DNA from: CAZUQP01 sp964622455
GTDB lineage: Bacteria; Pseudomonadota; Gammaproteobacteria; DSM-16500
Assembly: GCA_964622455.1 (NCBI GenBank)
Contig: CAZUQP010000009.1
Location: 1-53,276, forward strand
Direction of reading: 5' to 3'
Length of the DNA stretch: 53,276 bases
Shown: in pieces, positions 26,525-35,485 of the stretch
Layout: each line of letters begins with the position of its first letter
How positions within the stretch are numbered: the first letter of the stretch is position 1
The notes under the pieces: model-generated
The model's input: the letters and a program-made list of their open reading frames with translations, nothing else
Database searches by the model: none
Told to the model about the DNA's origin: nothing
Program-made: the position numbers and the translations under genes

Positions 26525-28411
26525 ATGCCTAAACGTATTGCCATAAAAGATCATCTACAAGAGATTCAATTGGTCAGCCAGCGCTGCATCGCTGTCTTAG
26601 TCATGATGGTTCTTTTAAGCATATTATTGATATTTCGCTTAGCCTATTTACAGCTCGCTAATCACGATCTTTTTACAACCCTTTCTAAGAAAAATTGGCT
26701 TGACCTGGTTCCTTTAGAACCCACGCGCGGGTTAATTTACGATCGTAACGGCGTATTGCTTGCTGAAAATGTCCCTGTTTTTAGTTTAGATGTCATGCCC
26801 TATAAAATTGATAACATGCCAAAAGCACTGGCAGATGTGGCTAAAATTATTCCACTTTCAGATGATGATATTGTAGAATTCCAAAGACAATTAAAACAGC
26901 ATCGGCAATTTGATGAAGTCACACTTAAATTACGATTAACTGAAGATGAAGTCGCCCGCTTTTCTGAGAATCAGTATCATTTTCAAGGTATGTTAGTAAA
27001 AGCACGTTTAATGCGCCATTATCCTTTTACGAATAGTTTAAGTCATGTGCTTGGATATGTCGGACGCATTAATATAGATGAATTAAAAGAAATTGATATC
27101 ACCAATTATAGCGCCACCAACTATATCGGCAAATTGGGCATTGAAAAATATTATGAAGATGAATTACACGGCACCGTCGGATATGAACAAGTTGAAAATG
27201 ATGCGAGCGGCGAGGCGGTTCGTGTTTTAAACCAAATTAAACCGCTCCCCGGAAAAAATTTATATTTGACCATTGATAGCAAACTACAAACAGCCGTAGA
27301 GCAAGCGCTTTCTGGACATCGTGGCGCTGTGGTTGCTATTCAACCCTTAACTGGGCAAATACTTGCGTTAGTGAGCGAACCTACCTACGATCCAAATATC
27401 TTTGTAGAAGGAATCAGCAATAAGGACTTTCAAGCATTACAACAATCACCGAATAAGCCGCTTTACAATCGCGCATTGCGGGGATCCTATCCTTTTGGTT
27501 CAACTATCAAACCATTTATTGCTTTAGAAGGACTCAGCTCAGGAATTGCAACGCTTGATTATTTTATTTTTGATCCGGGCTGGTATCAACTCAATAGCAA
27601 TAGCCGTGTTTTTCATGACTGGCGAAGACACGGTCATGGAAGAGTGAATCTGCCCAAAGCCATTATTAGCTCTTGCGATACTTATTTTTTTGATTTAGCG
27701 CACAAGTTGGGAATTCAACGTATCGCACATATTTTAGAAAGCTTTGGTTTTGGTGAATTAACCGGTATTGATATCGAGGAAGAATTACCCGGAATCGTAT
27801 CTTCTCCTGCCTGGAAAAAACGAGTGAAGCATGAGCCTTGGTATGAAGGAGATACTTTAAATTCTGGCATCGGCCAAGGATATATGCAAACAACGCCTTT
27901 ACAATTAGCAGCAGGTGTTGCAACCATCGCCAATCGCGGCCAGCGCCCTGCTCCACATCTACTATTTGCTGAGCAATACCCGGGAGCGAAAGCTGAAATA
28001 CAATCCGAGACAATGCTTGATCCTGTTAAAATCGGTTCGGAATCTTGGAACATTGTTATCAAAGCAATGCAAGGTGTTATTACGGCGCCTGGCGGCACAG
28101 GTTATCATTTTGGTAAAATTGGCCCTTATACAGTCGCTGCTAAAACTGGGACTGCGCAAAATCATTCTATCAAAAATTATAACCCTGATGAAGATCACGA
28201 AGACCAAAGCCTCTTACCCGAACGATTACGAGATAATTCTTTATTTATTGCTTTTGCACCTGTCGAAAAACCGCAAATTGCTATTGCTGTGATGGTTGAA
28301 AATGATAGCGTTGCAGCTAATGTTGCACGTAAAATTTTAGATTATTATTTACTTGGAACGCCCATCATTCCGACTCCCATTGAAGGAAAGAATGCCGATG
28401 TCGCTCACTAG
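26525..28411 (+). CDS. mrdA: penicillin-binding protein 2
   Basis: Peptidoglycan transpeptidase of the elongasome, needed for rod shape. One N-terminal membrane anchor (about residues 22-43), the dimerisation domain, then the transpeptidase with active-site Ser326-Thr-Ile-Lys329, the SxN-type motif as SCD (SSCDTYFF), and KTGTAQ at about 540. The length (628 aa) is normal. It overlaps rodA by about 20 bp. PBP2 and RodA form the transpeptidase-glycosyltransferase pair, and MltB and RlpA downstream complete a wall-growth operon. Confidence 0.96.
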   Translation: MPKRIAIKDHLQEIQLVSQRCIAVLVMMVLLSILLIFRLAYLQLANHDLFTTLSKKNWLDLVPLEPTRGLIYDRNGVLLAENVPVFSLDVMPYKIDNMPKALADVAKIIPLSDDDIVEFQRQLKQHRQFDEVTLKLRLTEDEVARFSENQYHFQGMLVKARLMRHYPFTNSLSHVLGYVGRINIDELKEIDITNYSATNYIGKLGIEKYYEDELHGTVGYEQVENDASGEAVRVLNQIKPLPGKNLYLTIDSKLQTAVEQALSGHRGAVVAIQPLTGQILALVSEPTYDPNIFVEGISNKDFQALQQSPNKPLYNRALRGSYPFGSTIKPFIALEGLSSGIATLDYFIFDPGWYQLNSNSRVFHDWRRHGHGRVNLPKAIISSCDTYFFDLAHKLGIQRIAHILESFGFGELTGIDIEEELPGIVSSPAWKKRVKHEPWYEGDTLNSGIGQGYMQTTPLQLAAGVATIANRGQRPAPHLLFAEQYPGAKAEIQSETMLDPVKIGSESWNIVIKAMQGVITAPGGTGYHFGKIGPYTVAAKTGTAQNHSIKNYNPDEDHEDQSLLPERLRDNSLFIAFAPVEKPQIAIAVMVENDSVAANVARKILDYYLLGTPIIPTPIEGKNADVAH

Positions 28412-29540
28412 CGTGATCAAACAAAAACTCACGAAACCCGAAAATAGTTCAGGGTATCGAACTTTTTGGCAATATATCCATATTGATATTTCATTACTAG
28501 TGAGTGTTTTATTATTAATTGGATTTGGTTTAATTATTTTATATAGTGCAAGCAATCAAAATCTTTATGTCGTACAGCAGCAAGTATTGCGTATCAGTTT
28601 GTCCTTGGGCGCTATGTTTTTATTCGCACAAATTCCACCGGCAACCTATCAACGCTGGGCGTTATGGATTTATATCCTGGGCGTTTTATTGTTAATTACT
28701 GTATTAATTACAGGACATATTGGCAAAGGTGCTGCACGCTGGTTAAACTTAGGCATTATTCGTTTCCAGCCATCCGAAATCATGAAATTAGCCATTCCCA
28801 TGTTTCTTGCTTGGCATTATCACCGCATCCACTTACCGCTCACGATGCGCACTATTTTATTTTCTTTTATGATTATTTTAATTCCCGTTATTTTAACAGC
28901 CAAACAACCTGACTTAGGGACTGCCATTTTACTTTTAATTGCAGGAGGCAGTGTTTTGCTGTTAGCAGGATTAAGTTGGTATTTTATGACTGCGCTATTT
29001 CTGTTAGCTGCTGTTTGCATGCCTTTTATTTGGTATCTCTTACATGATTATCAAAGACAACGGGTTTTAACTTTTTTTAATCCCGAACGAGACCCCTTAG
29101 GTGCTGGATATCATATTATTCAATCCAAAATTGCCATTGGTTCGGGCGGATTTTTTGGTAAAGGCTGGTTAAATGGCACTCAGTCCCACTTGCATTTTCT
29201 GCCCGAGCATTCAACCGATTTTATTTTTGCAGTATGTGGTGAAGAATTTGGATTTTTTGGCAGCGTGCTTTTACTCTTCATTTTTATGGCCATTGTTTTG
29301 CGCGGCTTATATATCACCATCAAAGCACAAGATACTTTTTCACGTTTATTAGCAGGCAGCTTAACTCTCACCTTTTTTGTTTCATTTTTCGTCAATATGG
29401 GAATGGTCACAGGAATACTCCCTGTTGTCGGCATACCGCTGCCCTTGGTAAGTTATGGAGGTTCATCAATGATAACGTTAATGGCCAGTTTTGGTATCCT
29501 CATGTCCATCCAAACACACCGAAAATTATTGACGACATGA
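28392..29540 (+). CDS. rodA: rod shape-determining protein RodA
   Basis: SEDS-family peptidoglycan glycosyltransferase with about 10 membrane segments. The ATG at 28392 (382 aa) is preferred, with GAAGGAAAG just before it; 28398 is also possible, and a TTG at 28353 would add 13 residues. Landmarks: KGAARWLNLGIIRFQPSEIM, QPDLGTAILLL (with the catalytic Asp region), NPERDPLGAGYHIIQSKIAI, the segment LPEHSTDFIFAVCGEEFGF, and GIPLPLVSYGGSSM. It is coupled to mrdA by overlap. Confidence 0.96.
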   Translation: MPMSLTSVIKQKLTKPENSSGYRTFWQYIHIDISLLVSVLLLIGFGLIILYSASNQNLYVVQQQVLRISLSLGAMFLFAQIPPATYQRWALWIYILGVLLLITVLITGHIGKGAARWLNLGIIRFQPSEIMKLAIPMFLAWHYHRIHLPLTMRTILFSFMIILIPVILTAKQPDLGTAILLLIAGGSVLLLAGLSWYFMTALFLLAAVCMPFIWYLLHDYQRQRVLTFFNPERDPLGAGYHIIQSKIAIGSGGFFGKGWLNGTQSHLHFLPEHSTDFIFAVCGEEFGFFGSVLLLFIFMAIVLRGLYITIKAQDTFSRLLAGSLTLTFFVSFFVNMGMVTGILPVVGIPLPLVSYGGSSMITLMASFGILMSIQTHRKLLTT

Positions 29541-29604
29541 TAAATTTTATGTCATGTTCAGGTAAGAAATAGCTGGATAAAAAAGAAAAATAAGGGAAAA
29601 AATA

Positions 29605-30570
29605 ATGAAAACTCCATTCCTAACACTGTTTTTAGCCGCTGCATTATTTTGCGGATCATCCATTGCTTCTAACACGCACTTTGCTAATCAACCTACTGTT
29701 AAAAAATTTATTGCAGAAATGGCCCATAAACATCATTTCACTCAATCTGAATTGATCACTTTGTTTAATCAAGTAAAAATAAAGCCGGACATCATGCGAA
29801 GTATCCGGATGCCGCTCGAAAAAAAACCCTGGTATACCTATCAAATGCTTTTTGTAACAGAATGGCGTATCCGCGAAGGTGTTTTGTTTTGGAATAAATA
29901 CCACGATGTGCTCGAAAAAGCAGAAAAAACATATGGCGTTCCGGCGAGCATTATCGTAGCAACTATTGGCATTGAAACAAAATACGGTCAACACACCGGT
30001 AATTATCGAGTGATTGATGCGCTTTCTAATATTGCTTTTAGCAATTCATCGCGTGCACCTTTTTTTCGTAAAGAACTCGAAGAATTTTTATTGCTTGCGC
30101 GCGAGCAACATTTAAATCCTTTAAAACTCAAGGGCTCCTACGCGGGCGCCATCGGGCAACCACAATTTATGCCGAGCAGTTATCGCCGCTACGCCATTAA
30201 TTTTTCCGGCAATTCAACCATTGATTTGTCACACGATGAAGTTGACGTCATTGGCAGCATTGCAAATTACTATAATAAACATGGCTGGAAACCCGATCAA
30301 CCGATTGCACTACGCACTTCTTTGCAAGGGAAAAAATATGCTTTTTTAGAGGAATCAAAAGCAAATTTAGCAGATTATAGCATCGAGGTGCCTTCCGCTC
30401 AAAAAGCAAAATTAATTGAGCTGCAAAATTATTTTGGAAGAGAATATTGGTTAAGTTTTCATAACTTCGACGTAATTAAACGTTACAACTCAAGCGATCT
30501 ATATGCCATGGCGGTGTATCAGCTGAGTTATTATATTTCAATGCTAAAAGGGAAAACGGCGCATGATTAA
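29605..30570 (+). CDS. mltB: lytic murein transglycosylase B
   Basis: Cleaves glycan strands to form 1,6-anhydro-muropeptides. An N-terminal signal peptide (FLTLFLAAALFCGSSIASN) lacks the lipobox of the E. coli protein, so it may be a soluble periplasmic form; an alternative reading with Cys16 as a lipid site has a poor box. The catalytic Glu124 is in ATIGIETKYGQHTGNY, followed by GSYAGAIGQPQFMPSSYRRYA, both MltB hallmarks. The length is 321 aa. It overlaps rlpA by 8 bp. Confidence 0.94.
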   Translation: MKTPFLTLFLAAALFCGSSIASNTHFANQPTVKKFIAEMAHKHHFTQSELITLFNQVKIKPDIMRSIRMPLEKKPWYTYQMLFVTEWRIREGVLFWNKYHDVLEKAEKTYGVPASIIVATIGIETKYGQHTGNYRVIDALSNIAFSNSSRAPFFRKELEEFLLLAREQHLNPLKLKGSYAGAIGQPQFMPSSYRRYAINFSGNSTIDLSHDEVDVIGSIANYYNKHGWKPDQPIALRTSLQGKKYAFLEESKANLADYSIEVPSAQKAKLIELQNYFGREYWLSFHNFDVIKRYNSSDLYAMAVYQLSYYISMLKGKTAHD

Positions 30571-31441
30571 AACGCATCCATTACGGACTTTTTTACACAT
30601 TATTTTAATCGGATTATTTTTAGCATTAGGTGCATGTTCTACCACAAAAAAAGATGGGCCGCCTTCTTACTATGTCGATGTCTCTAAAATTAAAGATCCC
30701 ACGCCCAAAGCAGAGCCACTTAGCAAATATGGCAATAACCCGAGTTACACAGTGTTTGGTAAACGCTATCATGTAATGCGAAGCAGTAGAAACTATGAAG
30801 AACAAGGAACGGCCTCATGGTATGGCACTAAATTTCACGCGCAACGTACATCAAGCGGTGAACGTTATGATATGCTCGCGATGACAGCGGCTCATAAAAC
30901 ATTACCTTTACCCACTTACGTTCAAGTCACTAATCTCGCTAATGGAAAAAAAGTCGTGGTTAAAGTCAATGATCGCGGGCCATTTGAAGGCAATCGTTTA
31001 ATTGATCTTTCTTACGTTGCTGCAAAAAAAATAGGGATGCTGGGTCATGGCACGGCTTATGTCGATATTAAAGCTATTGATCCGATGCGCTATGACAAAA
31101 ATATCATTGACCAACCCGTACGTTCACATGATTTTTATCTAGCACAAAACAATGTAACATTGCCTCGCCCTTTAGTTCATCATGCAGCACATCACAATCA
31201 ATCCATTGTCTATGTACAAGTGGGCGCATTTCGCAGCAAGCTACTTGCTGAACGACAAAGAAAGCGTTTAATGTCCATGTTTGCTTCATCCAATATCAAA
31301 ATTACGCATTCTGCCAAACAACACTGGTATCGAGTGCAAATTGGTCCCATTACCGATCTCGCTTTAGCTAAGCGTATTACGGAACGCTTAAAAGCGGCTG
31401 GATTAAACAGCAAAAAAACAACGCAATTGGCGGAGGTTTAA
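30563..31441 (+). CDS. rlpA: septal ring lytic transglycosylase RlpA family lipoprotein
   Basis: 292 aa. The lipobox LALGAC places the lipid-modified Cys at 25. The double-psi beta-barrel shows GTASWYGTKFHAQRTSSGER, then MTAAHKTLPLPTYVQVTNL and VKVNDRGPFEGNRLIDLS, the RlpA signature with a catalytic-type Asp. A C-terminal SPOR domain (VYVQVGAFRSKLLAERQRKRL ... WYRVQIGPI) binds denuded glycan strands. RlpA proteins cleave naked peptidoglycan in some species. It follows mltB by overlap, and rseP starts 4 bp after it. Confidence 0.94.
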   Translation: MIKTHPLRTFLHIILIGLFLALGACSTTKKDGPPSYYVDVSKIKDPTPKAEPLSKYGNNPSYTVFGKRYHVMRSSRNYEEQGTASWYGTKFHAQRTSSGERYDMLAMTAAHKTLPLPTYVQVTNLANGKKVVVKVNDRGPFEGNRLIDLSYVAAKKIGMLGHGTAYVDIKAIDPMRYDKNIIDQPVRSHDFYLAQNNVTLPRPLVHHAAHHNQSIVYVQVGAFRSKLLAERQRKRLMSMFASSNIKITHSAKQHWYRVQIGPITDLALAKRITERLKAAGLNSKKTTQLAEV

Positions 31442-31444
31442 TCT

Positions 31445-32803
31445 TTGCTTAACGGACTTATCTCACTCTTTGGTATTATCCTAACGATTCTTTTTGTAGT
31501 AGGCGTGCATGAATTTGGACATTTTTTTACTGCACGTTTGCTTGGTATTAAAGTATTACGTTTTTCTATTGGGTTTGGTAAAGCGTTATGGCATGGGTAT
31601 GATAAAAAAGGGACGGAATATGTATTGGCTGCCATTCCTCTTGGCGGTTATGTCAAAATATTAAATGAAGATGAAGGTGTGGTACCCAAAGAAGAATTGC
31701 ATCTTGCGTTTAATCGACAACCTTTTTATAAAAAATTTTTAGTAGTGATTGCAGGCCCTATCGCAAATTTAGTTCTCGCCTTTTTTTTATATTGGTTATT
31801 ATTAATCATTGGATTTACGAGTATTGTCCCTGTCATTGGCAACACACTTCCCGGCTCCATTGCTTTTAAAGCGGGCGTGCCAAAACATCAAGAAATTGTG
31901 AGCATTGATCAAAGATCCACAACCAGTTGGGTCTCGGTCATCATTCAAATTTTATCGCACACGGGTGAAAGAGATCGATTACCCATTGAAACCAAGAAAT
32001 TGAATAGCTTGGAAAAACCAAAAACTTATTTATTGGATTTAACCACATGGCACATGGATGATTTAAAACCAGACCCTCTTTATAGTTTGGGTATTATTCC
32101 CTACACACCTCATATACCCGCCATCATTGGTAAAATTTTCCCACACACACCAGCAGCCCTGTATTTTAAAACAGGCGATCAAGTGCTTCTCGTTAATCAG
32201 AAAGCAGTGAAAGATTGGGAGGATTTAATCATTATTATTGATAAACACCCGGAAGAAAAATTATTTTTTACGATTAAACGCGCGGGTAAAATCGAACATT
32301 TCATAGCGACAACCGATTATAAACGTGACATCTTATTTAAAAAACATGGGTTTTTAGGAATCTCGCCTTCGTTTCAGTGGCCTAAAAATTTGTTACACGA
32401 AAATAAATATGGGCCCATCACTGCATTATCCCATGCGTGGCAAAATACGTATGATTTCACTTACTTAAATTTTTTGATTCTCGGAAAATTACTCAGCGGA
32501 AAAATTTCCCTGCAAAGTTTGGGCGGCCCTATTTCCATTTTTCAAAGTGCCGGGAGTGCAGTGCATCAAGGGATAGCTCCTTTTTTAAGCTTTATTGCTT
32601 TTTTAAGTATTGCGATTGGTATTATTAATGTTCTTCCAATTCCAGGATTGGATGGCGGTCACATTTTATTTCAATTGATTGAAGTGATCACCCGCCGCCC
32701 TATCCCACCGCGAGTATTGGCTTTGTGTTATCGATTAGGCATTATTGCTCTTTTGGTGCTAGCCTCCCAGGCTATTGTCAATGATTTGTTACGCTTGAAA
32801 TAA
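31445..32803 (+). CDS. rseP: site-2 zinc metalloprotease RseP
   Basis: Intramembrane protease that cleaves anti-sigma-E and signal-peptide remnants. HEFGHF (His22, Glu23, His26) is in the first membrane segment and the partner motif PIPGLDGGH near residue 405. Two PDZ-like segments lie between (NTLPGSIAFKAGVPKHQEIV and GKIFPHTPAALYFKTGDQVL). The length is 452 aa. It appears to start with TTG at 31445, supported by GCGGAGG upstream. In most gammaproteobacteria it stands with dxr, cdsA and bamA; here it follows rlpA by 4 bp, an unusual setting. Confidence 0.93.
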   Translation: MLNGLISLFGIILTILFVVGVHEFGHFFTARLLGIKVLRFSIGFGKALWHGYDKKGTEYVLAAIPLGGYVKILNEDEGVVPKEELHLAFNRQPFYKKFLVVIAGPIANLVLAFFLYWLLLIIGFTSIVPVIGNTLPGSIAFKAGVPKHQEIVSIDQRSTTSWVSVIIQILSHTGERDRLPIETKKLNSLEKPKTYLLDLTTWHMDDLKPDPLYSLGIIPYTPHIPAIIGKIFPHTPAALYFKTGDQVLLVNQKAVKDWEDLIIIIDKHPEEKLFFTIKRAGKIEHFIATTDYKRDILFKKHGFLGISPSFQWPKNLLHENKYGPITALSHAWQNTYDFTYLNFLILGKLLSGKISLQSLGGPISIFQSAGSAVHQGIAPFLSFIAFLSIAIGIINVLPIPGLDGGHILFQLIEVITRRPIPPRVLALCYRLGIIALLVLASQAIVNDLLRLK

Positions 32804-32821
32804 AATTATAAAAAATAACCT

Positions 32822-32970
32822 CTGTACATGACAAAAATCCCGTTCGTGCTGAGGAGCGTGCAAAGCACGCGTCTCGAAGCAGTTATGCGGCAATTTGTGC
32901 CCTTCGAGACGGCGCTTTGCGCCTCCTCAGGGCGAACGGTTTATACATTTGGAATTTTTGTCATGTACAG
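32822..32970. repeat. nested inverted repeat between rseP and the POT carrier gene
   Basis: The outer arms CTGTACATGACAAAAAT match exactly in reverse at the two ends (17 bp). Inside, a second imperfect palindrome runs from CGTTCGTGCTGAGGAG to CTCCTCAGGGCGAACG, with smaller hairpins (GCAAAGC-type and CTTCGAGACG / CGTCTCGAAG). The element fills the convergent gap between rseP and the POT carrier gene and ends 10 bp before the latter's stop. It could be a MITE/REP-like element and may also stop transcription from both sides. Confidence 0.75.
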
Positions 32971-32979
32971 AGAAAATTT

Positions 32980-34482
32980 TTACAACTCTACTGGAGAAAT
33001 AGTCGGTTGTTTTGCAAATAATTTTTTTTCATGCGTTAACCGCAGCAAGGCTGGAATAAATATGGCGAGTAAAATGCCTGCGGAAATAGCGCTCCAGCCA
33101 AGCAGGCTGAAAGTATGGCTAAAACTGGGATTAGTGATCAGCGGGTTTGTAGAATGACTATTTCCCAGCGCCATGATCGTGAAGGATCCCGATAATGTGG
33201 ATGCAACACCTATTATCATCAACCATGTTCCCATCATCACCCCTTGCAAATGAACAGGCGCTAATTCTCCAACCATGGCATACCCAATAGGAGAAATTAA
33301 TAATTCGCCGCTACTTTGCAGAATGTAACTGATGAATATCCAGTTGATATTTATCAATCCATGTACGTCAGAAAAGTGAATACCGATAGTCAGTACGAGA
33401 AACGATATGCCGATGATGATCAAAGCCAGTGAAAATTGTAATGGAATCGTTATCTGAAAACCCCGAGCACGTAATGAATTAAATAGCGCGCTTAAAATAG
33501 GAGCACCTAAAATAATAACAATTGTGTTGATACCCTGCACCCATTGAGGCGCAATCAGTATACCGAGATAGTGTCGATCAACATTTCTTTCTATAAATAA
33601 AGTTAAACCCATAGGTGCAAGTTGATAAAGCACCCAAAAAATGAGTGCGGCAAAAGCTAAAATAAGATATGCAAAAATCTTGTTGCGCGAGTCCAAATGG
33701 GGTTGCTTTGTAGCAAAAAATGCAATTGCAACAGCCATTGCTACACCAACAAACAGAATAAGATCATGACTGAAATGCGTGTGTTCTAACAGCCAACGCA
33801 GTGCCAACACTAAGATAATAAGGGTGATGAGTCCTCTTATCATCAAAAACAATTTTTCAGATACGCGCAAAGTCACAAAAGAATCACGGACATGACAAAG
33901 CAAATTCCATTTCAATAAAAGAATAATTAAAGCCATTAAATCACCTAAACTGGCTAAAAGAAAAAGCGCATGATAAGTATGATGCAATTGAAAATATCCA
34001 CTGATTGAAGATCCCACTAAAAAACCAATATTCATCCCGCTATAATTCCACAAGAATGCAGTTTCACGACGTTTATCATCTGGCTGAAATAGTTGGGTCA
34101 ACATGCAATTAATGTTAATCACATTCAATCCGCAACCCGTCAGAAAAGCGGCCAACCCCCAAAAAAGCGCATTTGTGGTGGGAATTGACAATATAATGCA
34201 CCCTGTGATTTGGGCGATCATACCGATTAAAAATAAAACACGATGACTTAACCAACGTCCGCCTATATATCCACCGATTAAATGAAGCACATAGTTAAAG
34301 GCAAGAAGTGAGGCCACAACACCCACCGAAGTCGCGTCACTCATTTTTAACCCTTTCGTGGTATATAGCATGAGCGTGCTAAACAAGACACTGAAAGATA
34401 AGGTTGCAAATATTTGAATAAAAAAAAGAGCTACTGTGCCTTTAGGAAAATAAGTTGTTTGGATAATTTTATTTTTTCTCAT
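32980..34482 (-). CDS. POT/PTR2-family peptide transporter-like MFS protein
   Basis: 500 aa with 12-14 membrane segments. Family assignment comes from the segment GELLISPIGYAMVGELAPVH, then LQGVMMGTWLM, and the block FLWNYSGMNIGFLVGSSISG, as in proton-coupled di/tripeptide carriers. The helix-1 motif ExxERFxYYG, used for proton coupling in canonical members, is absent (the region reads IQIFATLSFSVLFSTLM), so coupling or substrate may differ. Legionella IraB, linked to iron uptake, is a family relative. It overlaps the GNAT gene upstream by 14 bp. Confidence 0.8.
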   Translation of the reverse strand: MRKNKIIQTTYFPKGTVALFFIQIFATLSFSVLFSTLMLYTTKGLKMSDATSVGVVASLLAFNYVLHLIGGYIGGRWLSHRVLFLIGMIAQITGCIILSIPTTNALFWGLAAFLTGCGLNVININCMLTQLFQPDDKRRETAFLWNYSGMNIGFLVGSSISGYFQLHHTYHALFLLASLGDLMALIILLLKWNLLCHVRDSFVTLRVSEKLFLMIRGLITLIILVLALRWLLEHTHFSHDLILFVGVAMAVAIAFFATKQPHLDSRNKIFAYLILAFAALIFWVLYQLAPMGLTLFIERNVDRHYLGILIAPQWVQGINTIVIILGAPILSALFNSLRARGFQITIPLQFSLALIIIGISFLVLTIGIHFSDVHGLININWIFISYILQSSGELLISPIGYAMVGELAPVHLQGVMMGTWLMIIGVASTLSGSFTIMALGNSHSTNPLITNPSFSHTFSLLGWSAISAGILLAIFIPALLRLTHEKKLFAKQPTISPVEL

Positions 34483-34990
34483 TTTTCTCTACCCAATCTT
34501 CTAGTGTGATTGCCCATCTTTCATGATCATGCCATTTTCCATTCATTTTTATATATCGCAGAGAAATTCCTTCTTTGTAAAATCCAGAGCGTTTTACTAA
34601 AGCAATTGATTTTAAATTAGCAGGACTAATACTCGCTTCTAATCGATGTAATTTGAGTTCCGTAAATGATTTCTCAAGAATTAAATTTAATCCTCTGCTC
34701 ATATAACCTTGACCTGCATAATCAGCCACGGCATAAAATCCAACGGATGCTTTTTGAAATGGATCACCCATGATTTCACTCAAGCTAATGACACCAGCAA
34801 TTTTTCCTTCTTGAGTACAAACAAGGTAACTTTTTTTATCAAGTTCTTGATAGCGTCGAATGTAACCTAAGAATTCTTCATGCGTAACAGGCGCATGTAT
34901 ATCTTTATGAAAAGATCGACTACGCTGCATAGCGAAAATGAATTCCATTTCATCTTCCGGTTTAGGTTCACGAATAAAGACTGAGTTCAT
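34469..34990 (-). CDS. GNAT acetyltransferase, RimJ/RimL-like
   Basis: 173 aa. Typical ordering: VFIREPKPEDEMEFIFAM at the start, a central sheet (VGFYAVADYAGQGYMSRGLN) with the acetyl-CoA loop GQGYMSRG, and then LHRLEASISPANLKSIALV followed by KRSGFYKEG. This is the RimJ/RimL subgroup that acetylates N-termini of ribosomal proteins or small amines; the true substrate is unknown. Its end overlaps the POT carrier gene, suggesting coupled expression. A long non-coding stretch lies upstream. Confidence 0.88.
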   Translation of the reverse strand: MNSVFIREPKPEDEMEFIFAMQRSRSFHKDIHAPVTHEEFLGYIRRYQELDKKSYLVCTQEGKIAGVISLSEIMGDPFQKASVGFYAVADYAGQGYMSRGLNLILEKSFTELKLHRLEASISPANLKSIALVKRSGFYKEGISLRYIKMNGKWHDHERWAITLEDWVEKNEKK

Positions 34991-35345
34991 ATAATTAACC
35001 TTATGTTAAATTACTTTTTTCGCCCATCATTTTTTCGAGGCATGTCCTATTGGCATAAATAAATTCCCCCAATGAAAATTAGGTTTCTGTGTTAGGCTTT
35101 AAAATTGAGTATTAGTTGCGTGAGTGACCGCGCCCGGTTTAAGAGTTATTGGCTATGAGCCAATAAATCGAAGGGCAATTAATAATAGAGATATTAAAGA
35201 CAAAACAATCACAGCCACAGTAGTTACTGTGGTTTTGTAAAACATGTTGTGACTGTTAGTTATCATGATTGGTATTACCATTGTTGCAATAGATAATTTT
35301 TAACACATTAGTCATTGAACCACAAAAAGCTTAAGAAAATATTAA
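34991..35345. other. intergenic stretch with two hairpins
   Basis: About 355 bp without a convincing gene. TTATTGGCT/AGCCAATAA (9-bp arms, loop ATG) is at about 35144-35164 and CCACAGTA/TACTGTGG (8-bp arms) at about 35215-35232. The second is followed by TTTTGT and could be a weak plus-strand terminator. A 37-codon minus-strand reading frame (35154-35266) would encode a single hydrophobic segment, but it has no Shine-Dalgarno site, so it is not called. Confidence 0.5.
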
Positions 35346-35375
35346 TTGCATTTGTGTCGCAAAAGGTCTTATAGT
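35346..35375 (+). promoter_or_regulatory. promoter of the thiamine-precursor transport operon
   Basis: TTGCAT (35346-35351), an 18-bp spacer, then TATAGT (35370-35375). It lies directly ahead of the TPP riboswitch, so the transcript would begin with the aptamer. Confidence 0.55.
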
Positions 35376-35387
35376 ACCCCTTCTTTA

Positions 35388-35482
35388 ACACTCAGGGGAG
35401 CTGTGTAAACGGCTGAGAGGTTCTTCCAAAGAACGACCCTTTATATAACCTGACCCAGATAATACTGGCGTAGGTAGAAGTG
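35388..35482 (+). promoter_or_regulatory. TPP riboswitch (THI element)
   Basis: It contains the conserved aptamer blocks: CAGGGGAGCTG, the CTGAGA box (35413-35418), GACCCTTTATATAACCTGA, the P4/P5 segment CAGATAATACTGGCG, and GTAGGTAGAAG at the 3' end. The last block also supplies the Shine-Dalgarno sequence of the first gene (start ATG at 35486), so ligand binding would hide the ribosome site. When cellular thiamine pyrophosphate is high, translation of the transporter should fall. Confidence 0.95.
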
Positions 35483-35485
35483 ACG

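Noticed and set aside
32828..33157. Plus-strand 109-codon frame across the inverted repeat into the POT carrier gene
   Set aside because: It consists of repeat DNA plus antisense of a membrane-protein gene and has no ribosome site.
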